NCBI GenBank assembly: GCA_947475765.1
Contig: CANJMM010000006.1
Location: 1 to 58,598, forward strand
DNA: 58,598 nt
Source of the DNA: Legionellales bacterium
GTDB taxonomy: Bacteria; Pseudomonadota; Gammaproteobacteria; Berkiellales; Berkiellaceae
Direction of reading: 5' to 3'
A program made the translations under genes and the position numbers. The notes under the pieces are model-generated. The model was not told the DNA's origin. It saw only the letters and a list, made by a program, of their open reading frames with translations, and made no database searches. This document shows positions 44,695 through 53,050 of the stretch, in pieces (positions within the stretch are counted from its first letter, which is position 1; each line of letters starts with the position of its first letter).

Positions 44695-44790
44695 TATGGC
44701 TGTCCTATTAAGATTTTAAGATTTTAGTTTAATATAATTTGATATGGCTGTCCCATTAAGATTTTACTTTAATCCAATTTAATAAGTTAT
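44695..44790. repeat. 48-bp tandem repeat in the znuC-znuA intergenic region
   Basis: Two copies starting at 44695 and 44743. The first 24 bp (TATGGCTGTCC, then Y, then ATTAAGATTTTA) are nearly identical, and the remainder of each unit is diverged AT-rich DNA. The core also occurs at 137-150 beside the left-edge transposase. It occupies the place where znu promoters and a zinc regulator site would be, so it may carry or disrupt them. Confidence 0.6.
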
Positions 44791-44804
44791 TTATATAGGT
44801 TTTT

Positions 44805-45794
44805 ATGCGCGCATACTCATTTTTAGGCTTGTTTTTAGGCTTGTTTTTAAGTTTATCTTTAAGCTATCTTTTTAGCTTAATATTTTATCCTGTTCAGGCC
44901 CAAATAATCAGCCAAGCAAAAACCTTAAATATTACCACCAGCATTCAACCCCTTGGGCTCATTCTCACTGAATTAACCGCGCAAACAGCTGCTAAGATTC
45001 AGGTCTTAATTCCCCCTAACCAATCTAGTCATGATTTTCAGCTCAAACCTAAAGCGGTTTTTGCACTCACTCAAGCAGATTTAATCATTTGGGTAGGCCC
45101 TCAGCTTGAAAATTTTTTAAACAAACCCATTCAAGGGCTTCGTGATTCAAACCAGCGCCCCAATGTGATTTTAACTTTGCTCAGTGAACCCTCTATCCAA
45201 AAACAATTGCTTTCTTTTAGAACGGGGGCACAGTGGCAAGATGTGCATCATCACCATAATAATCATAATCATGATCATGATCATGATCCGCATATTTGGT
45301 TATCGCCACAATTGACCCTTGAAATAGCAAAATTGATAGCCAAAAAACTCATTGCCTTAAATCCCGCTCAAGCTGCTTTATATTTTAAAAACTTTCAGGC
45401 TTTTACAAAACAGCTCATACACATAGATAAATTATATAGAGAAGCTTTTAACAAACCCACTCAACGCTATTTAGTGCTACATGATTCTTATCAATATATA
45501 GAAAAGCAATATGGCTTAAGCATGGTTGGGGTTTTATCCATTCATGCCGATAGACCGCCCAGCATTAAAACCTTAAGAGAAGCGCAAAAAAAAATCACGG
45601 CCCATCACGTCACGTGTCTGTTAAGTGAACCCCCCTTACCCGCGAGTTTAAGTAAAGTCTTGCTTGAAGGACAAGTTGAGCCTAAAGCAAAATTTGTACA
45701 ACTCTCGCCTTTGGCAGATAAATTTAGCTTAATACCTGGTCATTATGAACAATGGCAGTACGAATTAATAAACAACATTAAAAATTGCCGCTAA
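44805..45794 (+). CDS. znuA: zinc-binding periplasmic protein ZnuA
   Basis: The cluster A-I solute-binding protein of the zinc importer (329 residues). The signal peptide spans about 1-32 and its core is encoded by a 12-bp repeat. Zinc ligands are visible: His in QSSHDFQLKP, His in DPHIWLSP and His in LVLHDSYQYIEK. A His/Asp-rich loop (HHHHNNHNHDHDHD) just before the second ligand is typical of ZnuA rather than manganese binders. It is divergent from znuCB and ends 4 nt before the convergent ubiA. Confidence 0.94.
   Translation: MRAYSFLGLFLGLFLSLSLSYLFSLIFYPVQAQIISQAKTLNITTSIQPLGLILTELTAQTAAKIQVLIPPNQSSHDFQLKPKAVFALTQADLIIWVGPQLENFLNKPIQGLRDSNQRPNVILTLLSEPSIQKQLLSFRTGAQWQDVHHHHNNHNHDHDHDPHIWLSPQLTLEIAKLIAKKLIALNPAQAALYFKNFQAFTKQLIHIDKLYREAFNKPTQRYLVLHDSYQYIEKQYGLSMVGVLSIHADRPPSIKTLREAQKKITAHHVTCLLSEPPLPASLSKVLLEGQVEPKAKFVQLSPLADKFSLIPGHYEQWQYELINNIKNCR
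44820..44855 (+). repeat. 12-bp tandem repeat in the znuA signal-peptide coding region
   Basis: TTTTTAGGCTTG occurs twice in tandem (44820-44831, 44832-44843), followed by a diverged third unit. It encodes the FLGL-FLGL-FLSL hydrophobic core. Like the lptD repeat, copy-number change would lengthen or shorten the signal peptide in frame. Confidence 0.85.
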
Positions 45795-45798
45795 TGGC

Positions 45799-46653
45799 TT
45801 AATAACCTAGCACAGTCCCTAGAAAAAAACTTAAGCCAAACCAATGATTGTTTAAAAAAGCCTGAAAACACGCTTTAGGCTCTCTGTCTTTGAGTAAATA
45901 TTGTTGGTAAATAGCCAAGCCTAAACAAATAACCAAACTCACATAAAATAGCGGTTTCAACCCATTTAAGTAGCCTATAAGCCCTAATAAGCCAATCACA
46001 CTTAAATGGGCCATGCCTATAAAAAATTTATCCCATTGCCCAAATCGAATGGCCGTAGATTTGACCCCTATTTTTAAATCTGCCTCTCTATCTACCATGG
46101 CATAAGCCGTATCATAAGCAATGGCCCAAATCAAAATGGCTAAAAATAACAGCCAACAAGATAAAGATAAAATTAAAGCAGGCGACACAGCAGCATAAGC
46201 CATCGGCACAGCAAAGCCAAATGCTGCGCCTAAAAAAACTTGAGGATAAAAAGTCACCCGTTTCATAAAAGGATATAAACTGGCTAGGCCTAAAGCCACA
46301 AAAGAAAGTTTAAAGGTCAGTACATTGCTTTGAAGCACTAAAATCAATGCCCCTAAAGCCAAAAAAACAGCCAACCCTATGGCTTCACGTACCGAGACAA
46401 GTTGAGTGACCAAGGGCCGATTTTGCGTGCGCGGCACGAGGCCATCTACCTTTTTATCGGCTAAGTCGTTGATAATGCATCCTAAAGAACGCATGATGAT
46501 AACACCTAAACTAAACAAGGCAATTAAAAATACACTCGGTTTTCCGCGAGAAGCCAGCCATAAAGCCATTAATGTCGGCCACAACAAAAGCAACCAACCA
46601 ATGGGCTTATCCAAGCGCGCCAAATAGGCATATGAAATTATTTTTTGCAACAT
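45799..46653 (-). CDS. ubiA: 4-hydroxybenzoate octaprenyltransferase UbiA
   Basis: Attaches the polyprenyl tail to 4-hydroxybenzoate in ubiquinone synthesis. An integral membrane prenyltransferase, 284 residues from the ATG at 46653 (the frame also opens at a TTG at 46668). LDKPIGWLLLLWPTLMALWL, the first Asp motif CIINDLADKKVDGLVPRTQNRP, and the second DTAYAMVDREADLKIGVKSTA are family signatures, cited in parts. It stands alone, without ubiC. No strong ribosome-binding site is visible. Confidence 0.95.
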   Translation of the reverse strand: MLQKIISYAYLARLDKPIGWLLLLWPTLMALWLASRGKPSVFLIALFSLGVIIMRSLGCIINDLADKKVDGLVPRTQNRPLVTQLVSVREAIGLAVFLALGALILVLQSNVLTFKLSFVALGLASLYPFMKRVTFYPQVFLGAAFGFAVPMAYAAVSPALILSLSCWLLFLAILIWAIAYDTAYAMVDREADLKIGVKSTAIRFGQWDKFFIGMAHLSVIGLLGLIGYLNGLKPLFYVSLVICLGLAIYQQYLLKDREPKACFQAFLNNHWFGLSFFLGTVLGY

Positions 46654-46703
46654 ATGAAAAATGATCAATACTTAAAGTGGGGTGGAACAAATGACACTAT
46701 TGA

Positions 46704-47669
46704 TTAAGGACGGACATCCTCAATAGAACCTAACTTGTTTCTCCCTACTCGCCTAAGTTCTGCGCCAATCACAATAGAGATTAAGATAACTATCATGCCG
46801 GTAAAATCATACCAACTCAAGCGTTCGTCTAAAAAGAGCCAAGCCAGTATGGTCGCTGAAACCGGGAACAAACTCCCAAAAACAGCAGAAATACCTGCTT
46901 CCACCACGGCCAAGCCTTTATTACAACAATAATAAAAAATCACGGTAGAGGCCCCGCTCAATACAATTAATCCTATATTAAAAGGCGATAAACCATAATC
47001 TACCTGGGTGAGTAAATCATACACCCCAAACGGCAAAGTGCTTAAAAAACAGATTGTCGTCACAATAGCTGCAGAAGCCAAAGGCTGTACGCGCTTGCCC
47101 AATAATCGACCAAAAATACTAAATAAGGCTTCAGGAAACATGGCCAACAAAATTAAGCCATCCCCCAGAAAACTCCCTTGCTCAGCTACGGCCCCCAGAG
47201 CACTTACGCTGCTGTTGTCTAGATTGATAATACCAATTCCCATGATGGCAAAGCCAATAGCCAAAATTTTTCGGGTAGAAAGCGACTCTTTCAAAAAAAA
47301 CCAGGCACAAATGGCTATCATCGCGGGTAAAGTGCTGGCTATAATTCCGGCCGAGCTGGCCGTAGTAAAACACAAGCCCTCAAAAAAGAGAAAGTTAAAC
47401 AACAGCCCCCCAGTTAACGCTTGCGCCACCAACCATCGCCATTCTGTTTTGCTGAGCTTTGGTGCTTTTGTGGGTTTGACAATGATATCGGCCTTGGATA
47501 ATTTAAAGGCCACCAACAAAATCACACTGCCAATAAAAAACCGGCTACAGATAAAGGTAAATAACGGCACTTTGTCTGCTAAATATTTTCCAATAACGGC
47601 ATTTACCCCAATCACGGTTTGCGCAAAGGCCAAATTCAGATACCCTAGCCAGGGCGTTTTATGTATCAT
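46704..47669 (-). CDS. EamA/DMT-superfamily transporter
   Basis: A 321-residue ten-helix drug/metabolite transporter with two EamA repeats (about 8-150 and 170-305). Typical endings of the repeats are seen: SAGIIASTLPAMIAICAWFFLKESLS and EAGISAVFGSLFPVSATILAWLFLDERLS, cited as parts. The substrate is unknown; relatives export amino acids or metabolites. It lies between ubiA and the ornithine aminotransferase on the same strand. A link to arginine or ornithine traffic is possible only by proximity. Confidence 0.88.
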   Translation of the reverse strand: MIHKTPWLGYLNLAFAQTVIGVNAVIGKYLADKVPLFTFICSRFFIGSVILLVAFKLSKADIIVKPTKAPKLSKTEWRWLVAQALTGGLLFNFLFFEGLCFTTASSAGIIASTLPAMIAICAWFFLKESLSTRKILAIGFAIMGIGIINLDNSSVSALGAVAEQGSFLGDGLILLAMFPEALFSIFGRLLGKRVQPLASAAIVTTICFLSTLPFGVYDLLTQVDYGLSPFNIGLIVLSGASTVIFYYCCNKGLAVVEAGISAVFGSLFPVSATILAWLFLDERLSWYDFTGMIVILISIVIGAELRRVGRNKLGSIEDVRP

Positions 47670-47766
47670 TTCACTTCACTTTGATTATATTATGAGCCAC
47701 TATACTACCTTATAATTTACCAAAAATAAAGCATGCTCAGTTTATGCGTATTTATGTGTAACACTG

Positions 47767-48978
47767 CTATTGTATAAACACCGATCTCAGTTTAGTTAAA
47801 GCCTCGTCTATTTCTGCTTTTTGAATGATTAAAGGGGGTGCAAAACGAATCACCGATTGATGTGCCTCTTTGGTTAATAAGCCCACTTCTAATAGCTTTA
47901 AACATACCGCTCTGGCGGCAATTAAATCGGTATTAACCTCTAAGCCTATCCATAGCCCCTTGCCTCGAATGGCTTTGATCCAAGGGTGTTTTATTTGCTT
48001 GAGTTCTGCTAAAAAATAAGCCCCTAGCTCTGCAGAATTTTCAATCATCTTTTCGCTTTCTAATGCGCTTAAAGCAGCAAGGCCAATTGCCCCCGCCAAA
48101 GGATTGCCCCCAAAAGTAGACCCATGACTTCCTGGGCTAAAAACATCCATTATTTCTTTTTTAGCCACAAAGGCTGAAATAGGATAAACGCCTCCCCCTA
48201 AAGCTTTACCGATGATAACCCCATCGGGTTGTACGCCTGCTTCATGTTGATAAGCAAACCATTTACCGGTTCGACCCAAGCCTGACTGAATTTCATCCAG
48301 AATAAATAACACCTGATGCTCACGCGCTAAAGCAGAAACTTCAGCCAAATAGCCCGCTTTAGGTATAATAATGCCTGCTTCTCCTTGAATAGGCTCAATG
48401 AGAATGGCGCAAGTATTAGGGGTAATGGCCTGTTTAATGGCCTCACTGTCACCAAAAGGCACACTTTTGAAGCCAGGGGTAAAAGGCCCAAAATCTTGTT
48501 GATAGGCTGCATCGCTGGAAAAACTAATCAAGGTCGTGGTTCTTCCATGAAAATTATGATGCGCTACAATAATTTCAGCTTGATTAGGCGGAATATGTTT
48601 AAGCTGATACCCCCATCTTCGGGCTGCTTTAATGGCCGTTTCAACTGCTTCTGCCCCGGTATTCATGGGTAAAGCGCTATCTAGACCTGTAATTTGACAC
48701 AATTTTTCTAATAATGGCCCAAGGGGTTCTGTATAAAAAGCCCGCGAGGTCAAGCTTAATTTATGCATTTGTTTTTCTAGCGCCGCCATAATTTGAGGAT
48801 GGCAATGCCCATGACTTAAAGCGGAATAAGCAGACATCATATCTAGGTATTTATTGCCTTCTATGTCCCATACCCATACCCCTTGACCCTGACTTAACAC
48901 CACCGGTAAAGGCTCATAATGATGGGCGCCGAAAGTCGCCTCTTGCGCCATGACTTGCTTTGTTTTACTTTGTGTCAT
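47767..48978 (-). CDS. rocD: ornithine aminotransferase
   Basis: A PLP fold-type I, class III aminotransferase of 403 residues that converts ornithine to glutamate-5-semialdehyde. MNTGAEAVETAIKAARRWGY, FHGRTTTLISFSSD, the PLP-binding ILDEIQSGLGRTGKWFA and the lysine loop VIIGKALGGGVYPISA match ornithine aminotransferases (RocD/OAT) more closely than acetylornithine or GABA enzymes. That reading is supported by the arginase gene 30 nt upstream. The pair would turn arginine into urea and glutamate semialdehyde. Confidence 0.92.
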   Translation of the reverse strand: MTQSKTKQVMAQEATFGAHHYEPLPVVLSQGQGVWVWDIEGNKYLDMMSAYSALSHGHCHPQIMAALEKQMHKLSLTSRAFYTEPLGPLLEKLCQITGLDSALPMNTGAEAVETAIKAARRWGYQLKHIPPNQAEIIVAHHNFHGRTTTLISFSSDAAYQQDFGPFTPGFKSVPFGDSEAIKQAITPNTCAILIEPIQGEAGIIIPKAGYLAEVSALAREHQVLFILDEIQSGLGRTGKWFAYQHEAGVQPDGVIIGKALGGGVYPISAFVAKKEIMDVFSPGSHGSTFGGNPLAGAIGLAALSALESEKMIENSAELGAYFLAELKQIKHPWIKAIRGKGLWIGLEVNTDLIAARAVCLKLLEVGLLTKEAHQSVIRFAPPLIIQKAEIDEALTKLRSVFIQ

Positions 48979-49008
48979 TTTATGCTCTTATTATTTTAGA
49001 AAAATATT

Positions 49009-49887
49009 TTAAAATAGCCCGAGTATTTTTTGCGTTAATTTTAAGGTTTTCTCGCCCTGATCGAGTACGGGGTTATATTCAGCAATTTCCAGTGCTTTCA
49101 AATTAACCTGGGCAAAAATATTTTTTAAACCGGGCAAGATCCCCTCTAAAAAAATCCCCTGTGGTTCTGGACTGCCTACGCCAGGGGCTTCAATAGGATC
49201 GAATACATCTAAATCGATGCTTACCCCAAATCCTTTGGGGGCTTGATTCACGAGGCTCAGCGCTTCTTCTAGACATAGCGCAATGCCCCTGTCTCGAATT
49301 TCTTCCATAAAATAAATTCTCACTTTAAGCGCTGCCAATAAAGCAGCTTCACCTGCCTCAAAGCTTCTTACCCCAAATACAACCGTATAGTTAGGGGATA
49401 ATTTTGCACCAGGCTGCAATAAATTCACCAAGGCTTTTTCCCCATAACCTAATAACACCGCAAGGGGCATGCCATGAATGGCATGAGAGCGGGACGTTTC
49501 AGGGGTATTGGCATCCATATGAGCATCTAGCCATAATAAGCCAAATTGCTGCTGCGCCCCTAATGCTGTTATTACCCCAGACCACGTGCCAATGGCAATG
49601 GCATGATCTCCCCCTAAGACCACACAAAATGGATTTGCTTGGCTTTGTTCCTGAAGGGTTTGGGCGAGTACTTGATTAAACTGCACAATTTGTGCTAATC
49701 GACTGGGGTAATCTAAACTAGGCGCATGATCTTTGAAAGATAAAGCAGGATAAATCGTTTGATGCCAAGTGCCTAAGCTTTCAAGCTGCGATTGCGCATA
49801 CACGTCTGGCGCATATTCGGTTTCATGTCGTTTGGCGCCCCACCCGAGTGCAGCGCCAATGATCTGTATTTTTTTTGGTTGAGTCAA
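49009..49887 (-). CDS. rocF: arginase
   Basis: Hydrolyses L-arginine to ornithine and urea with a binuclear manganese centre. Its 292 residues contain VVLGGDHAIAIGTWSG, LLWLDAHMDANTPETS with SHAIHGMP following, and SIDLDVFDPIEAPGVGSPEP, the three metal-binding signatures of true arginases. It is immediately upstream of rocD, which uses the ornithine formed. No urease is present in this window. In intracellular bacteria such a pair could serve carbon or nitrogen supply from host arginine, which is inference. Confidence 0.94.
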   Translation of the reverse strand: MTQPKKIQIIGAALGWGAKRHETEYAPDVYAQSQLESLGTWHQTIYPALSFKDHAPSLDYPSRLAQIVQFNQVLAQTLQEQSQANPFCVVLGGDHAIAIGTWSGVITALGAQQQFGLLWLDAHMDANTPETSRSHAIHGMPLAVLLGYGEKALVNLLQPGAKLSPNYTVVFGVRSFEAGEAALLAALKVRIYFMEEIRDRGIALCLEEALSLVNQAPKGFGVSIDLDVFDPIEAPGVGSPEPQGIFLEGILPGLKNIFAQVNLKALEIAEYNPVLDQGEKTLKLTQKILGLF

Positions 49888-49900
49888 CGTCCTTGTTTCC

Positions 49901-49936
49901 TATTTTTATTTTTATTTTTATTTTTATTTTTTTATA
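49901..49936. repeat. ATTTTT hexanucleotide tract between spoT and arginase
   Basis: About five ATTTTT units followed by further T/A runs to about 49970, in the short gap between the spoT stop and the arginase start, that is in the arginase leader. A slippage-prone simple repeat; function unknown. Confidence 0.6.
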
Positions 49937-49961
49937 TTTTTTATATTTTTTATATAAAAAA

Positions 49962-52097
49962 TTATCGATTAGATTTACATCTCGCTATTCTAGTCACAAT
50001 CGCCAATTTTCTGAGCCTGCGCATGATTCTGGCCAAATGGCCTCTATCCCGCACCGATAGAATAAAATAAACGGTATTATGTCGTCCATCCCGCTCATCA
50101 ATTTTAAGATTAATAATATTGCTATTCGTTTCGGATAAAGTACCTGCCAGCAAGGCTAATACCCCTCGATTATTAATCACATCGATGGAAATTTCGACTT
50201 TAAATTCACTGTCTATTTTATCTTCCCATTGAACATGGATACACTTTTCACGTTTGGGGCGATGTTCTGCCAACCAAAGACAATTTTCGGTGTGAATCAT
50301 GATGCCTTTCCCTTCCTTCATGAGGCCCATAATGGCATCGCCTGGAATAGGGTAGCAACACGTGGCATAAGCCACCACCATGCCTTCAGTGCCTTGAATG
50401 GTTAAAGGCGCTGGCAACTGCACCTCATGTAAAACAGGGCTGCTCAGCAGGCTATCTTCATCGATAAGACGCTGGGCAACCAACGCCGCCATGCGTAAGC
50501 CTAAGCCAATGTCTTCAAATAACTGCTCTATATTTTGCAATTGACATTGTGCTAATAGCTGTTTAATTTTATCTTTAGAAATGGTGTCTATTGAAAAATT
50601 ACTTGCCGATAAAGCACTGTTTAATAAACGTCGACCTAGATCTTGTGACTCGCCCATTTTTTGATTTTTGAGCCAATGCCGAATATTGCTTCTGGCTTTA
50701 CCGGTTACCGAAAAACTGAGCCAAGCTGGATTAGGATGTGCCCCTGGCGCCGTAATAATTTCAACGGTTTGGCCACTTAATAGCCGAGTAGAAAGAGGCG
50801 CTAAACGCCTGTCAATTTTACAGGCCACGCATTGATTGCCCACATCGGTATGCACGCTATAAGCAAAATCTACTGCCGTGGCCCCCTGCGCTAAAGACAA
50901 AATTTTACTTTTAGGCGTAAACACATACACTTCATCTGGATACAAATCTATTTTGACATTTTCAATAAATTCGAGCGAATTCCCGGTTTGACTCTGCATT
51001 TCGAGTAAGCCTTTAAGCCATTCCCGTGCCCGAATTTGAGCATCAGATTCATCTATACTGGGTTCAGATTTATACACCCAATGACTGGCAATGCCATTTT
51101 CAGCAATACGGTTCATTTTTTCTGTTCGAATTTGAATTTCAATTGGCGCCCCAAATGGACCAATCACTGCCGTATGAATAGATTGATAACCATTGGCTTT
51201 TGGAATGGCTATATAATCTTTAAAACGCCCCGTAATAGGCTTAAATAAGGCATGTACCACGCCTAAGACTCTATAACATTCATCGTGTGATGCCACCACG
51301 ACTCTAAGCGCATACACGTCTAATATTTCCGTTAACGACAAGCGTTTACGTTTCATTTTTTTATATAAGCTGTATAAATGTTTTTTTCGAGAGAGCAGCC
51401 TAAAATGGGCTAAATGAAATTCGTCTAGTTTAAATTGAATGGCTTTTTTAACTGAGCTTAATATTTCTTTTCGATGGCCCCGACCTTGTTTTAAAGATTT
51501 TTTCAGTACCCTATATCGCAAAGGATACAGCGTCTTAAAACTTAACTCTTCAAATTCTACCCTAAAGGCATGCATCCCTAATCGATGGGCAATAGGCGCA
51601 TAAATTTCTAGTGTTTCACGTGCAATTCTTCTTTTTCGGCCTAAATCTAATGCTTCTATAGTCTGCATATTATGCAATCTGTCGGCCATTTTGATTAAAA
51701 TAACGCGAATATCTTTGGCCATGGCCAGCATCATTTTACGAAAATTTTCAGCTTGCGCTTCTTCTCGCGATTCAAAATTTATTTGGGTTAGTTTGCTTAC
51801 CCCTTCAACCAGTTCTGCAACTTTATCGCCAAAATTATGAATAATAAAAGATTTATCAAGGGGGGTGTCTTCAATCACATCATGCAAAATAGCAGCTTCA
51901 ATGCTTTGATGATCTAAATGCAAATCGGCTAAAATTTCTGCCACTGCCATTGGGTGAACAATATAAGGCTCACCACTAACCCGCAGTTGCCCATGATGGG
52001 CATCATAGGCTACCTGATAGGCTTCAAAAATTTTATCGACTTGCTGCTCGCTTAAATAGGCTGCCAGCTTATGTCGTAGCGCGACGTAATCTGTCAC
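49962..52097 (-). CDS. spoT: bifunctional (p)ppGpp synthetase/hydrolase SpoT
   Basis: Controls the stringent-response alarmone. The 711-residue protein has an intact HD hydrolase domain (YIVHPMAVAEIL and H72-D73 in ILHDVIEDT). The synthetase domain follows (about 240-350, GRFKDYIAIPKANGYQSIHT). The RFKD form is typical of bifunctional enzymes, whereas RelA has EFDD. A TGS domain follows (VYVFTPKSKILSLAQGATAVDFAY), then helical/zinc-finger-like regions and a C-terminal ACT domain (VEISIDVINNRGVLALLAGTL). Gene order gmk-rpoZ-spoT is the usual one. Confidence 0.97.
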   Translation of the reverse strand: MTDYVALRHKLAAYLSEQQVDKIFEAYQVAYDAHHGQLRVSGEPYIVHPMAVAEILADLHLDHQSIEAAILHDVIEDTPLDKSFIIHNFGDKVAELVEGVSKLTQINFESREEAQAENFRKMMLAMAKDIRVILIKMADRLHNMQTIEALDLGRKRRIARETLEIYAPIAHRLGMHAFRVEFEELSFKTLYPLRYRVLKKSLKQGRGHRKEILSSVKKAIQFKLDEFHLAHFRLLSRKKHLYSLYKKMKRKRLSLTEILDVYALRVVVASHDECYRVLGVVHALFKPITGRFKDYIAIPKANGYQSIHTAVIGPFGAPIEIQIRTEKMNRIAENGIASHWVYKSEPSIDESDAQIRAREWLKGLLEMQSQTGNSLEFIENVKIDLYPDEVYVFTPKSKILSLAQGATAVDFAYSVHTDVGNQCVACKIDRRLAPLSTRLLSGQTVEIITAPGAHPNPAWLSFSVTGKARSNIRHWLKNQKMGESQDLGRRLLNSALSASNFSIDTISKDKIKQLLAQCQLQNIEQLFEDIGLGLRMAALVAQRLIDEDSLLSSPVLHEVQLPAPLTIQGTEGMVVAYATCCYPIPGDAIMGLMKEGKGIMIHTENCLWLAEHRPKREKCIHVQWEDKIDSEFKVEISIDVINNRGVLALLAGTLSETNSNIINLKIDERDGRHNTVYFILSVRDRGHLARIMRRLRKLAIVTRIARCKSNR

Positions 52098-52128
52098 AAA
52101 AGTCCCTTATGTTGCTTGCCTTATATCA

Positions 52129-52347
52129 CTACAGCTGTATGGGCGGTTCTTCTTCTGGGGCAGTGGGATCGTATAAGCCTTCTGATATTTCTCTTAACGC
52201 AACCACGGTTGCCTTATCTTTATTCCAAGGCACTTTAGCTTCAACATTGCCCATAGCCAATTTTCTTGCTCGTGCTGTGGCCACTAAAACCAACTCAAAG
52301 CGGTTGGGTACTTTTTCTAAACAATCTTCAACTGTGACTCTTGCCAT
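52129..52347 (-). CDS. rpoZ: RNA polymerase omega subunit
   Basis: A 72-residue omega subunit, which aids folding of beta-prime and, in E. coli, forms part of a ppGpp-binding site. [31 protein letters not shown] and the [13 protein letters not shown] segment are diagnostic, cited in parts. It lies between gmk and spoT, 31 nt upstream of the latter, so alarmone synthesis and one of its targets are cotranscribed. The C-terminus is short and proline/acid-rich. Confidence 0.97.
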   Translation of the reverse strand: MARVTVEDCLEKVPNRFELVLVATARARKLAMGNVEAKVPWNKDKATVVALREISEGLYDPTAPEEEPPIQL

Positions 52348-52400
52348 AATTCACCTAAATAACTCAAAGGGGGTTGTTCAACATCTATCATAGCATACAT

Positions 52401-53006
52401 TTAGGTAAATTGAGCCAAAATATCCCCAAGCTTTTGGGCTTGTGGCCCCTTTTTCAGCCGCTCGGCCCTAAAAATAGCCTGCAGATCTTGAACGGTTTGA
52501 TTAAAATCATCATTCACCAATAAATAATCATATTGCGTATAATGCTTCACTTCATTATTGGCTGCTTGTATTCTGGCTTCAATAATCTCAGGCTTATCTT
52601 TAGCACGATAGGCTAATCTAGCCCTTAAGGCTTGTTTAGAGGGGGGTAAAATAAACACACTCACTGTCTCAAATTGTGTTTTTACGTGCTCAAACCCTTG
52701 CCAATCAATTTCTAAAATAACGTCTTTTCCTGCCGCTAATATCGCTTCTACACTGTCGAGGCTAGTCCCATACCAATTATTAAAAACTTTGGCATATTCA
52801 CTAAACTTGTTTTGGGCCACCAGGCCTTCAAATTCAGCTTCAGAAACAAAATAATAATTTTTTCCATGCACTTCGCCTTCTCTGGGGGCACGTGTGGTAT
52901 GCGAAATCGACACGGCCAATTTAGGGTCGCCGGATAAAACCGCTGCCACCAAACTCGTTTTTCCCGCACCAGAGGGGGCAGAAATCACAAAGACTACGCT
53001 ACTCAT
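52401..53006 (-). CDS. gmk: guanylate kinase
   Basis: Phosphorylates GMP to GDP with ATP. The 201-residue P-loop kinase has VFVISAPSGAGKTSLV (Walker A near residue 8-17) and SISHTTRAPREGEVHGKNYYFV, the GMP-binding segment. DVILEIDWQGFEHV and LKARLAYRAKD-like lid residues are present (seen here as LRARLAYRAKDKPE). It heads gmk-rpoZ-spoT; yicC lies just upstream in the same direction. The leader contains a TTTTA-type tract (53024-53050). Confidence 0.97.
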   Translation of the reverse strand: MSSVVFVISAPSGAGKTSLVAAVLSGDPKLAVSISHTTRAPREGEVHGKNYYFVSEAEFEGLVAQNKFSEYAKVFNNWYGTSLDSVEAILAAGKDVILEIDWQGFEHVKTQFETVSVFILPPSKQALRARLAYRAKDKPEIIEARIQAANNEVKHYTQYDYLLVNDDFNQTVQDLQAIFRAERLKKGPQAQKLGDILAQFT

Positions 53007-53023
53007 ATTTTTTCCTAACGCTC

Positions 53024-53050
53024 TTTTTATTTTATTTTATTTTATTTTTA
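53024..53050. repeat. TTTTA pentanucleotide tract in the yicC-gmk gap
   Basis: About five TTTTA units on the plus strand, covering the end of yicC and the leader of gmk. On the transcribed strand this is TAAAA. Similar to the tracts at 35784 and 49901. Confidence 0.6.

Noticed and set aside
47008-47715. 235-residue plus-strand open frame opposite the DMT transporter
   Set aside because: It is the antisense of a clear EamA protein, has a low-complexity Lys/Ala/Pro composition and no ribosome-binding site.
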